This document shows, piece by piece, positions 47,008 to 57,503 of a stretch of 64,000 nucleotides of DNA. The notes under the pieces were generated by a model. That model had not been told where the DNA came from, made no database searches, and saw nothing but the letters and a program-made list of their open reading frames with translations. Position 1 is the first letter of the stretch. Every line of letters starts with the position of its first letter. The position numbers and the translations under genes are program-made. Origin of the DNA: Haematobia irritans (taxonomy: Eukaryota; Arthropoda; Insecta; Diptera; Muscidae); NCBI RefSeq assembly GCF_050003625.1, contig NC_134399.1, positions 147,616,473 through 147,680,472 on the forward strand. Direction: 5' to 3'.

Positions 47008-47742
47008 TTATAGACTCCAAGTCGATTTCATTACTAGATATGCTATGGTTTTCATTTGCAATCGCATAGTGGCCCCATGCATATGTATTAATGCCATCTT
47101 CTCGAATTTTTCTTTTATCGTCGCTATTTTGCGTTTCTTGATGGGCATCTCTAATGCAGTTTGCTGACTGATCCACTGATCGTAATGTTGTTGTTGCTGT
47201 TGAAGGCCATTGTAATATTGATGATTTGCATGCAGATTGTTGATCCACCCTTGATCGTAATGTTGTTGTTGTTGGAAACCAACGATACATTGATTTTGAT
47301 TGGTATTCAACCATTGATATGTTGGTTGATTGTTGTTCCATATTTGTTCGCACTGTTGTTGTTGTTGTTGTTGGAGATGGTTGCTCCACTGATGAGAAAG
47401 ATGTTGATTGTTGTTGTTGCTCATGTTACCGTTGATTGGGTAAAGTTGTGGGGCTTGCATGTTGCCCCAATATCCCTGCTGTTGATTGATGACATTTCCA
47501 GTTTGCGTGGATGCCCCACCACCCATTGACATTGGCACTAAACCATCATTCATTTTCCTTTTATTGGAATTCATTCCCATCACTTGTCCTCGAAGAACTT
47601 GAGGACATTTCTCTTTATGAGGCATTAAAATATATTTGTTTTCACAGAATTCACCGCATATGCAGTGTCTGGAAACATGAGAATTGTAATCTCTCTTACC
47701 AGCGAAGTTGATGGAGCACAAATTGCAGAAGTAAGATGCCAT
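47008..47742 (-). CDS. Zinc-finger, Gln/Asn-rich nuclear protein
   Basis: 244 residues on the minus strand. The N-terminus holds a classical C2H2 finger (C6, C9, H22, H26) and a second Cys/His cluster (C29, C33, H42, C46). A Gln/Asn/His-rich region (about 85-190) and a basic KKRKIATIKEKFEK segment that could be a nuclear signal follow. A DNA-binding regulator is the natural reading. An overlapping minus-strand frame (46910-47389) ends in an acidic Leu/Asp-rich tail resembling an activation domain. It is unclear whether the true C-terminus lies there, via a frameshift or splice near 47100-47200. Confidence 0.75.
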   Translation of the reverse strand: MASYFCNLCSINFAGKRDYNSHVSRHCICGEFCENKYILMPHKEKCPQVLRGQVMGMNSNKRKMNDGLVPMSMGGGASTQTGNVINQQQGYWGNMQAPQLYPINGNMSNNNNQHLSHQWSNHLQQQQQQQCEQIWNNNQPTYQWLNTNQNQCIVGFQQQQHYDQGWINNLHANHQYYNGLQQQQQHYDQWISQQTALEMPIKKRKIATIKEKFEKMALIHMHGATMRLQMKTIAYLVMKSTWSL

Positions 47743-47970
47743 TTTCTTGTTTTTGTTTTTTTTTTTTTTAGGATTTCCAATATATGTAGAAAAAGTGTTT
47801 TTGTTGTTGTTGTTTTTTTTTCTTTTTTGTTAATTTGACGCGTGAGCACGTTTTTCGCTTCCGTTTTGTTATTACCAAACAAATGTTTAAATTTATTTGA
47901 ACAATATATATTTTATATATTTTTATATATTTATAATTGAAAATTTGAAAAGCGCAAGATTTCGAAACGT

Positions 47971-47978
47971 TATAAAAG
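47971..47978 (+). promoter_or_regulatory. Orphan TATA box pointing right
   Basis: TATAAAAG with GGG following, similar to the TATAAATAGGG of the first gene, but the next ATG downstream (48022) opens only two codons. No credible plus-strand gene follows before the arm ends. Confidence 0.35.
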
Positions 47979-48669
47979 GGTTTGAGATTGGACACAAACT
48001 GAAGACATTATTTTTTTTTGAAATGAAGTTTTAACCCTTTACAAGTGTATTATAGGACACTCTATCGCTATCACATCATAAATTCATCACTTTATCTCGT
48101 TTGCTTTTCTATAGGATCACTCAATTAGTCTCCCCACCTATAACCAAATCATAAGGTACAGAAAAACAAAACGATATCATTGTCACCAAATAGTCTAATA
48201 CCAGACCTAACGAAAAATACCATACACACTCACACGCTTTTCCAATAAACATTCTCTTTTATTTCCACATTCACTTTTCTTTACCCAACAACAACAAATT
48301 CTTAAAAAATCCAGAAGCCGCATACGCCCATTAAACCACTTTGAACACACACACACACATACACACTTGATAAAGACCTACAAGAAATTTAAAATGATCG
48401 AATTTTACAAGAAAAGCTAGTAACATCCAAATAATGAATATTGGTGTTACTATGCTTAACGCCCATATACATTCAAATACCTCTCATTATTTTTTTATCC
48501 TTAAAAACAAAAAACCAATTCGTTTCCCCTTCCAATATAATAAAATTTGTTTCTGTTTTTGTTTTTTTTTTTATTAATTATTTATTGATTTTCTTATCTC
48601 TTTGTTTATATTACATAAATTAATAAATTGTTTTTGTGTTATTATCAAAAATATAAATGGGAATATAGT

Positions 48670-49008
48670 TTATTTAGAAATGCTTAACTTATTATTTGTG
48701 TCTTCATTTTCATTATTTATGACCTCCATGGATTGACATCTTTTTCCTTCCTCTCGTTTCCGAACCACAGTCTCAAATTTTTCCATTAGAATACGTAATC
48801 GTTCTTTGACCTCCTCCGAAACGTTTTCCAAACGATGGTTGTATTCAGCCTCTACATTACTTGGTTCTCTTCTGGTCGCAAGTGATTTCATGACTTTTTG
48901 TTTTTCTCTTTCCCACTCCAAAAAAGAAATCTCCTCTGGATCCATATCATTATAAACGTTAGACTCTTCAACGACTTCATTTATTTCACCTGTTGACCAT
49001 GCCTTCAT
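48670..49008 (-). CDS. Small acidic/coiled-coil Polinton protein, unknown
   Basis: 112 residues, highly charged, with many Glu, Lys and Arg and a likely coiled coil at about 55-90 (VSEEVKERLRILMEKFETVV). No known domain. The start ATG at 49006-49008 is preceded on the minus strand by TATAAATA (49096-49103), so it has its own promoter inside the right arm. AT-rich sequence downstream (48530-48660) can supply a polyadenylation signal. Confidence 0.7.
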   Translation of the reverse strand: MKAWSTGEINEVVEESNVYNDMDPEEISFLEWEREKQKVMKSLATRREPSNVEAEYNHRLENVSEEVKERLRILMEKFETVVRKREEGKRCQSMEVINNENEDTNNKLSISK

Positions 49009-49065
49009 TATGATTTTCTATTGGGCAAACTGTAAATGGGTTTGAATAGCTGAAAATTAAATAAC

Positions 49066-49103
49066 CGACTGCATACACTTTGTACATTCTTATTGTATTT
49101 ATA
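49066..49103 (-). promoter_or_regulatory. TATA box and initiator region of the right-arm gene
   Basis: Minus-strand TATAAATA (plus-strand TATTTATA, 49096-49103), about 33 nt before GCAGTCGG, a weak initiator. It mirrors the core promoter of the left-most gene at 37890. Confidence 0.5.
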
Positions 49104-49174
49104 CAATTCGGGAAACTGAGCAAAGTTTACATAAATCAATCAACAAAATTTCAATAATATCAGAACCCAAACGT

Positions 49175-49695
49175 TTAAAATTCAACATACACAGAACCAC
49201 ATGCATTTTAAGAAATTTTTTAGAATACAAGATTAGCAAGATCATATCTTTGGAGAAAGTCATAAATAAATCTATTTTCCCCCAATAAAATTTTTGGGAT
49301 CCTCAAAAATCGAGTTTACAAAACCATCGAAATGCAACCAACTTTGATAAACCTTATCATCTTAAACATTTTTGGGATCCTCAAAAATCGAATTTACAAA
49401 ACCATCGAAATGCATCTTTGATAAACCTTATCATCTTACCACCATCCGAACACCAACCAACGTATGCAACCCATGTAAAACAAGAAATCAATCATGCACA
49501 CCCCAATAAAATTTTGGGGATAACCAACCTTTTTTAATAAACCTTATCAGGAGAAAGTTATAGATAAAACCATTGTCCCCCAATAACATTTCTGGGATCC
49601 TCAAAAATTTAAACTTGATAAAACAACTTTCATAAACCTTATCATCTTATCAACCAACCAACGTATGTAACCCCTGTCAAACAATAAATCAATTT
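49175..49695 (+). repeat. Direct duplication in the Polinton arm, copy 1
   Basis: About 520 bp almost identical to 49946-50466 (offset 771 bp). The only difference noticed is one base in the stretch near 49608. The spacer (49696-49945) is itself homologous to the left arm. Confidence 0.9.
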
Positions 49696-49945
49696 AACGA
49701 GACCATCCATCCGAGAGCAAAAATGCCTGCTTCACACACAAAACTATGTCTCAATCATATATTAACCATCCTTATCAATTAGCCTCATCACCTAGTCTCA
49801 ATATCACTGCAATCCTAACCAAACGGTCAAACGAAAAATGCCATACACACGCACACGCTTTTCCAACAATCATTTTATATTTTTTCCACATTCACTTTTC
49901 TTTATCCAACAATAACAACAACTCAAACACATCAGAACCCAAACG

Positions 49946-50466
49946 TGTACATTCAACATACACAGAACCACATGCATTTTAAGAAATTTTTTAGAATACA
50001 AGATTAGCAAGATCATATCTTTGGAGAAAGTCATAAATAAATCTATTTTCCCCCAATAAAATTTTTGGGATCCTCAAAAATCGAGTTTACAAAACCATCG
50101 AAATGCAACCAACTTTGATAAACCTTATCATCTTAAACATTTTTGGGATCCTCAAAAATCGAATTTACAAAACCATCGAAATGCATCTTTGATAAACCTT
50201 ATCATCTTACCACCATCCGAACACCAACCAACGTATGCAACCCATGTAAAACAAGAAATCAATCATGCACACCCCAATAAAATTTTGGGGATAACCAACC
50301 TTTTTTAATAAACCTTATCAGGAGAAAGTTATAGATAAAACCATTGTCCCCCAATAACATTTCTGGGATCCTCAAAAATTTTAACTTGATAAAACAACTT
50401 TCATAAACCTTATCATCTTATCAACCAACCAACGTATGTAACCCCTGTCAAACAATAAATCAATTT
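49946..50466 (+). repeat. Direct duplication in the Polinton arm, copy 2
   Basis: Partner of 49175-49695. The near identity shows the duplication is recent or has been homogenised. Confidence 0.9.
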
Positions 50467-50648
50467 GTAAGCCCCAAAAAAGTTTTGGGGATAATCAACC
50501 TTATCTTTGTTTACATAGCACTTGACCTAATTACATAAAGCACGTGACCTATATCTTAAACGCAGACCAATAAAAATTCAACCTTATCTTATCTTATCTT
50601 TGCATAAACCACTTGACCTATATCTGAAACGCTTATATCCTCTCTACT

Positions 50649-50654
50649 GGCGTT
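50649..50654. repeat. Polinton target-site duplication, right
   Basis: GGCGTT, identical to 36461-36466. Confidence 0.95.
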
Positions 50655-50909
50655 ATTTCATAATTTTCTTGAACTCTTACAATGATTCCTCTAAAACTCA
50701 AACAAAAAATGGTTCTTATAAATTCAGAATCTGATCTAGTGTTCATAGGTAAAATCTTTACGAAGCGTACTGCTTGAACTAATCTGCTTGGGAAAATATC
50801 TGTCCACCAACCCTCCTGAAATTCTTAAAAAAAAACTATTATATTTGATTCATGGTGGTGGGTATTTAAGATTCGCCCCGACCGAACTTACTACTGTATA
50901 AACTTGTTT
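50655..50909 (+). repeat. F-family element, right end beyond the Polinton
   Basis: Ends with TTCATGGTGGTGGGTATTTA and CCGACCGAACTTACTACTGT then AAACTTGTTTT, matching the F fragment at 17820-17886 and resembling D hairpin ends. With 34417-36466 it reconstitutes one F copy. Confidence 0.7.
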
Positions 50910-50939
50910 TGGGTTAACGCGGTCGAAATATTTGTCAGC

Positions 50940-51893
50940 ACTCAAAAAAAATGCGCCTTTTATTTCACTAAAGCCAATATAACATTATTTTAGTTCATGG
51001 AATTATTGCCTTTGGAAAAAGTTTCCTGTACTCTAAAAATTTTTGGAGTACGGTAGTTAAATTAATTAAAAAACGGGAAAAATTATACACAAATGAAGCA
51101 TAAAGATTTACTAAATACGTAACCAGCACTGAAAAAAATATTGTCGTGAGGCCAACGATTGTCATGTCCTTAAAATAGGAATGCAAATTTTGTTTAGCAT
51201 AAAAAACACATTTTTCTAATATAAATTTTTTTTTTCTTGGTCCAGAAGTTGATAAAGTTTTCAATGAAGTCGCATTGTCCTTATAATTAAATGATTTGAT
51301 TTAAAAATTGGTGTCATAACATGAAAGAAAAATGTTTTGTGGTAAGGTCAACTTGACTTTAAAAATTCAGAAAAAGTATTTTAAATTAATGAAATTATCT
51401 TTAAATTTCTTGTCTTTTTGCATCTTGACTACAAAGCAAAAAATCGTTAAAAAATAGAATATGTTTTTCAACACTTTATTTTGAAGAAAAAATTAAAATT
51501 TGCATCTTAAAAGTAAGAACACAGAAGTTAGTGACGTACGAAGTTCATGATGGACGCATTTTTGGTAAAATTTACAAATTTAATGAAATTCTGAACTATT
51601 TGGTGGAAGACACGAATTTAGTTAATCTTTATGCTTCATTTGAGTATATTGTTTTCCTCGATTTTAGTTAATGTAACTAACGTACATAAAAAAATTATTA
51701 GAGTAAAGGAAACTTTCCCCAAACATAATAATTCCGTGAACTAAAATAAAGTTAAATTGGCTTTAGTGAAATAGAGAGTTCACTTTTTTTTGAGTGTATT
51801 TTCCGCTTCTTTGGCTCGGAATCAATACCAAAATTTTTAAAGTAAAGACAAAATCTTTGGAACCGGGCATGCTTTTTTCACTGAGCCCAGCCT
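50940..51893. repeat. Interleaved A- and B-family MITEs
   Basis: A-family foldback: 50940-51127 (CACTCAAAAAAAATG) is an inverted repeat of 51590-51798 (ends TTTTTTTTGAGTG), with TTCATGGAATTATT matching on both arms. A B-family copy begins at 51128 (CACTGAAAAAAATATTGTCG) and its right end (ACCGGGCATGCTTTTTTCAC) lies beyond the A end, at 51798-51893. No coding. Confidence 0.65.
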
Positions 51894-51894
51894 T

Positions 51895-52255
51895 TATGAT
51901 ATTTCCCCTATAACATTTGACATTTGTTTTGACCCCACGGTCTATGAATACAATTGTAGGAGCGGACATCATTACCTTCGGCGGCTTTTGAATTCTGGTG
52001 GCCCTGTTTGACCTCCTTGGTAGGTAAACCCGACCATTTTGTTTGTTCACAAACTCTTCCCGGCTTCCCATCTGAGAAAACCAAATTCGGTAACTGATCA
52101 CTTTCGTCCAAGCGAACCAACTTAATGGAACTTTCCAGTTTGACTTTTTTGTGTGTCGACGAACTCTTGCACTTTTGAAACTTCAATGGCTTTAGCTCAT
52201 TTTTAAATATGTATTGCAATCGTTCTCGCGATATGTTCAGCTCACGAGTTCTCTT
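51895..52255 (-). pseudogene. Mariner-type transposase fossil, middle part
   Basis: Minus-strand reading includes LQYIFKNELKPLKFQKCKSS, SDQLPNLVFSD (first catalytic aspartate) and QTKWSGLPTKEV in mixed frames. It is the same mariner lineage as 20245-22660 and 60637-61800. No C-terminal third here; the left side runs into the B-MITE end. Confidence 0.7.
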
Positions 52256-53143
52256 TGGGGGTAATTAAAACTATATAAAGTTTGGAACCAAATAAAATTA
52301 TGGATTTATTATAACCTCCATCTTTTATTTTATCCCATTGAAGATCAGGACACTATAGCTGAATGGATTAAGCTATAAGTATATTTATATACTTCTCGAT
52401 GAATTGCTCCACTGTACATGGCTATTGCCTTATGTTACTACAGGTTTGATATACAAAAGAATATCTTCATATGGAATTTTTATGAAATTATTCTCAAGTC
52501 TGTATGAAGAATGCCAAGTCACATTTTTGTCCTTTTAACAATAACATTATGGATTGTGATTCAATCACATTTATGAAAGGACGAAAACGAAAAAAACGTC
52601 ACCGACAAAATCATCAGACACATGGATAATAAAAAATATCCATAGGAATATTTGCTCTGAAAGTATTTGAGCAGACCTTTAGCAAACAATTGGATTGGAA
52701 TTTATGTAGAGTACAGGTGGACACTTGAAGTCGAGTGGGAATGGCTCTGTCGTAGTTTCTACTTTTTAAATACCAACGAATAAAAACTTGTAAAGTGGCA
52801 ACCAACCGAACACCGGGTTCAAAACTCGTTTTGTTGGAAAACACTAGAGTATAGAAATTAACACACCATCTTAGACATATGACACATATTGGGATGTTAA
52901 AATTTTAAAACTTTTTTTTAATTTCGCATTAAAATTGGTTTAGTGGCATGGCCGCGAATAAAAGTCTAACGCATATAAATCGTTTTGGTAATGAAATCAG
53001 ACACCGAAGTTCTGTCTTGTCACCATGCAAGATCATTATGAAATACTAGATAGAATAGCAAATATGAATAATCATCGAAGTGAAGGAAATATCTTTAAGT
53101 CGTCAGCAAACAGCGAGTTTATAAAGTTTTCTTTAAAAATTGC
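52256..53143. other. Unique non-coding DNA
   Basis: Nothing recognised; the small frame at 52614-52844 has no domain. Confidence 0.4.
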
Positions 53144-54112
53144 ACTAGTTTACAAAAAAAGAAAAATTTCATGTACACTTGATGAAAATTAACTTTTCTT
53201 ATGTATTTTGAGCTGCTGAATACTTTTCTGGCGAAAAAGGTCCATTGTAAAATACGATTTTTTGAAAATTTTGATTTTTGGCATTGATATTTTTTGAACC
53301 ACTTAACTTATCACAGATCCAATTACACACGATTATTCGTCATTTTATTACCTTTCATTGAAGTATAATCGGACATTTCAAACTCGGGATATATTATCCC
53401 AGCAAAAAAAGCGTCGCCAAAAAAGTAATGAAAATGTTATTTTTGGATCCGGAAGTGGTGCAAAATTGACGCAGAAGCAATGGGCTTGTCATAGGACGGA
53501 AGTCCTCATTTCAACAACCGTTGCACTGAATTTACATCACTTCTTAGGTGTGATCCGAAATCAATGTTTTAAAAAATTCTGTGATATTTTGTCACATAAA
53601 TAATTTTTAATGGATGGATGGATTTTTTTATAATTTTTAATGGATTCTAACGCTTGTCGGAAACGTTTGACCTCAATTTTTTTCAAAAATTCACAATTTT
53701 TCCAGATTGGATTTAGCATTTTTGTGGACAAAATTTAAATGATTTGTACCATTTTATGAATTCTTACTATATTTCTAACCTATTTGCAACAAAAAAGTTA
53801 AAATTATCCATTAAAAGTGTTAAAAAACCATGTTATAAAAAATTGAATTAAAAGAACTTCCTGGGTAGTAAAAATAAAGAACATCAGTTGGAGTGCATCT
53901 TCTGGAAGTGCTTTTAAAGTTGTGCCTTTGGAAGAACTTCCAAATTTTTTTGCTGGGATGTTTAGAAAAAAGAGCGAAAATTTGAAAATAACGGGATATC
54001 TCAAAAACCATTCCATAAAAAATTTTTAAACATTTTTTTCGAATTCAGCAGCTCAAAATACATAAGAAAATTTGACTTTCATCAAGTGTACATTTTGAGT
54101 GTAAACTAGTGT
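53144..54112. repeat. H element: foldback with about 75-bp inverted arms
   Basis: 53146-53223 and 54030-54112 are inverted copies (ACTAGTTTACA, TCATGTACACTTGATGAAAA and TTATGTATTTTGAGCTGCTG match their reverse complements). The element is about 410 bp without the C-family MITE inserted in its centre. No target duplication found. Confidence 0.65.
53398..53957. mobile_element. C-family MITE, complete copy inside H element
   Basis: 560 bp with ends CCCAGCAAAAAAAGCG and TTTTTTTGCTGGG, flanked by AT on both sides. Orientation is opposite to the copy at 25524-26096. Confidence 0.82.
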
Positions 54113-54123
54113 TATTTATGAAT

Positions 54124-54276
54124 ACACTGAAATATATTGTTTGACTAAGATCAATTTGGCTTTAATAATTCTGAAAATTCTTTAATACTAAAGAAATCGT
54201 CTTTATGTTGACCTTCTGTATCTTCAAAAAAATGTTCAAAAATAGGAGATGCTTTTCAAGACTTATTTTAAAGACT
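54124..54276. repeat. B-family MITE fragment
   Basis: ACACTGAAATATATTGTTTG followed by AATTTGGCTTTAATAATTCTG, matching the inner B sequence; truncated by the D element. Confidence 0.55.
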
Positions 54277-56208
54277 TTTTTATACCCTCCACCATAGGAT
54301 GGGATGTATATTAACTTTGTCATTCCGTTTGTAACACATCGAAATATTGGTTTAATACCGCATAAAGTATATATATTCTGGGTCGTGATGAAATTCAGAG
54401 TCCTTCTAGCGATGTCCGTCCGTCCATCCGGCTGTCCATTCGTGTGTGGAAATCAAGCTAACTTCTGAACGAAACAAGCTATCGACTTGAAACTTGGCAC
54501 AAGTAGTTGTTATTAATATAGGTCGGATGGTATTGCAAATGGGTCATATCGGACCTCATTTACTTATAGGTCCCATATAAACGGACCCCCCAGATTTAGC
54601 TTGCGAAGCCCCTTGGAGAAGCAAATTACATCCGATCCGGTTGACATTTTGTACGTGGTGTTAGTATAGTGTATATACCATTCATGCTAAAATTGGGCCA
54701 TATAGGTCCATTATTATATATAGCCTCCATATAAACCGATCCCCAAATTTTACTTGCGCATCCTCTTGGAGGAGCAAATCTCACCCGATCCGGTTGAAAT
54801 TTGGTGCGTGGTGTTAGTGTATGGTATCTATCAACCATGCAAAAATTGGTCCATATCGGTCCATAATTATATAAATTTATATAATTATGGACCGATATCA
54901 TTATGGACCCATTTATAAACCGATCCCCAGATTTGACTTCTAGAACCTTTTGAAGGAGAAACTTTCATCCGATCCGGTTGAAATTCGGAACGTGGTCTTT
55001 ATATATGGCCTCTAACACCCACACAAAAATTGGTCCATATCGGCCTATAATTATATATAGCCCCCATATAAACCGATCCCCAAATTTTACTTGCGCATCC
55101 TCTTGGAGGAGCAAATTTCATCCGATCCGGTTGAAATTTGGTACGTGGTGTTGGTATATGGTCTTCGAGAAACATGCAAAAATTGGTTCACATCGGTCCA
55201 TAATTATATATAGCCCCCATATAAACCGATCCACAGATTTGGTTTGCGGAGCCTCAAAGAGAAGCAAAGTTCATACGATCCGGCTGAAATTTGAAACATG
55301 GTTTTAGTATATAGTCTCTAACACCCCTGCGAGAATTGGTCTATATCAGTCCATAACTATATATAGCCCCATATAAACCGTTCTTCAGATTTGAACTCCG
55401 GGGCCTCTTGGAGGATCAAAATTCATCCGATCCGGTTCAAATGTGGAACGTGGTGTTAGTATTTGGTATCTAATGTCCATGCAAAAATTGGTCCACATCG
55501 GTTCACAATTATATATAGCCCCCATATAAACCGATCCCCAGATTTGGCTTGCGGAGCCTCTAAGTGAAGAAAATTTCATCCGATCCGGTTGAAATTTGGA
55601 ACATGGTGTTAGTATATGGTCTCTAAAAACCATGCCGGAATTGGTCCATATCGGTCCATAATTATATATAGCCCCCATATAAACCGTTCTCCAGATTTGA
55701 CCTCCGGAGCCTCTTGGAGGAGCAAAATTCATCCGATCCGGTTCAAATTTGGAACATGGTGTTAGTATATGGCCGTTAACAACCATACCAAAATTGGTTC
55801 ATATCGGTCTATAGTTATATAGCCGATCCCCAATCACACAAAAATTGGTCCATATCGGTTCATAATCACGCTTGCCACTCAAGCCAAAAATAATCTACCA
55901 ACATTTTATTTCTATAGAAAATGTTGTTAAAATTTCTCTTCTATAGAAAATTTTGTCAAATCTTTATTTCTATAAAAAAGTTTGTTAAAGTTTTATTTCT
56001 ATAGAATTTAATATATACCACATATGGACTTACTTACAATTTAGAAGACGGTGTTAGGAGGTGTTAAGATACCTTGCCATCGGCAAGCGTTACTGCAACT
56101 CAAGTAATTCGATTGTGGATGGCAGTGTTTAGAAGAAGTTTCTACGCAATCCATGGTGGAGGGTACATAATTTTCGGCCTAGCCGAACTTACGGCCGTAT
56201 ATACTTGT
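54277..56208 (-). repeat. D-family element, complete, inverted
   Basis: Closing end TATACCCTCCACCATAGGAT at 54281, GTCC tract (54415-54430), about eight 150-bp units (54540-55850), a few 29-bp units (55895-56005), and the hairpin end finishing ACGGCCGTATATACTTGTT at 56208. The array is internally rearranged near 54870-54910, where the unit reverses briefly. Confidence 0.83.
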
Positions 56209-56212
56209 TTTG

Positions 56213-56397
56213 TCTAATATACCCCATATGAACTAACTTACAATTTGAAGACGTGTTAAGAAGGTTTAAGATGCCTTGTAATCGGTTGGAATTACGACAA
56301 CCCAAGTAATTTGATTGTGTATTACAGCCTTTAATAGAAGCTTATACGCACTCCATGATTAAGGGTACATAAGATTCGGCCTGGCCGAATTAACGGC
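56213..56397 (-). repeat. Second D hairpin-end fragment
   Basis: Repeats the D terminal segment (CCCCATATGAACTAACTTAC to TTCGGCCTGGCCGAA) directly after the complete element. Older and more diverged. Confidence 0.7.
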
Positions 56398-56399
56398 GA

Positions 56400-56640
56400 A
56401 ATTTAAATTGTGGGTAACACGTTTTTAAAGGCCGTTAATAGCTAATTAGGAAAAATTTTAAAAAGCGAACAAATTAAACTTTGTTTGCTAGAATAAAGTA
56501 CGCACAACTCAAATTGAAAAAAGAATTGCGTCTTAAATGTAGCATTACTTCAATTCTCCGCTTCTTTGGCTCGGTATCAATACCAAAATCATTAGTATAA
56601 AAACAAAATCTTTGAGACCGGGCATGCGTTTTTTTTCAGT
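56400..56640 (-). repeat. B-family MITE fragment
   Basis: TTCTCCGCTTCTTTGGCTCG, then AACAAAATCTTTGAGACCGG, ending TTTTTTTTCAGTG at 56640; the left part is lost. Confidence 0.6.
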
Positions 56641-57503
56641 GTACAAACCCCTATGTGTACATATTTGGTTAATAGCAAAATTTAAGGAAAATAGTACAAT
56701 TTATTTTAAAATTTAAAGACATATTAAGTTAGTTTTTATTTTTGAACAGCTAACAACTTTTCCCCTCATCATTAAATGATATTACACATAATGTATTCGA
56801 AAATAATTATTAATTATGGTTTTTTCTTCTACTTTCATTGCAGGTACTTGTTTAAGTGTACTTAATGTAGTTTTTTGTGTCATATCACCATCAAATTGGT
56901 AACCACAAAACAGGTAAATCATCAATGCATCATAGCACACACAAATTGAAGGCAAAGGTCAATTGTCAATGCACTTGAAAAATACGAACGATATCATTTT
57001 GATCAGATGCTCTATCCTACCTTAGGGGCTGTGACTGTGTTCACAAAACCATAATCGTATTGAGTATTGAGATTTTCATTAACTTATGTCAATGTTAAGG
57101 TAGCTACTACTAATTAGCCTTATTAAATCAAAGCAATCAAGGTTTGGTTGCTATATGTACTTGAAAAACACACATGCTCATCATAGTAACATTTGGAAAG
57201 GGAAGAAAATGTGGATATCTTAGAAATTATGTCAACTTTGGCAAATATCCTCAAGAACTAATTGGAAACCCAATTAAAATTGGAACATATCTATTTGAGG
57301 GTTTCGTTGAGGGTCAGTAAGAGTACTCAAATTTGATTTTGAATACGAAATTTTGCATTCAAAGTATGATTTGACCCTGAGTATAATGAAGGTGCGTTTC
57401 GGTAAAGGAAATATTTTCTATGGTACTTAGTGATGAAAAACTTATAAGCCAAATTGGATATTGATATTTGCTGAAATTCAAAATTTTTGTGATTACATAT
57501 AGA
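56641..57503. other. Unique non-coding DNA
   Basis: No gene or repeat recognised. Confidence 0.4.

Larger units (their letters stand above)
36467..50648 (+). mobile_element. Complete Polinton/Maverick lacking DNA polymerase
   Basis: The 14,182-bp element starts AGTAGAGAGGATATAAGCG and ends with its reverse complement, flanked by the 6-bp duplication GGCGTT (36461-36466 and 50649-50654). AG..CT ends and a 6-bp duplication are the Polinton hallmark. It encodes integrase, A32-like ATPase, adenain-like protease, major and penton capsid proteins and a PLA2 minor capsid-like protein: the full virion-forming set. No reading frame resembles family-B DNA polymerase and none exceeds about 390 codons, so replication must be supplied in trans. 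Nearly intact frames and identical tips indicate a recent insertion. Confidence 0.96.
47995..50648 (-). repeat. Polinton right terminal arm
   Basis: The right counterpart of the left terminal repeat, expanded by internal duplication to about 2.6 kb. Identical tip at 50481-50648; GATA-type words at 50582-50599. A small gene (48670-49008) lies inside. Blocks homologous to the left arm occur at 48040-48120, 49690-50040 and 50400-50648. Confidence 0.85.

Noticed and set aside
48441..48623. 60-codon hydrophobic frame downstream of the orphan TATA box
   Set aside because: Low-complexity AT-rich sequence, far from the TATA box and without recognisable features.
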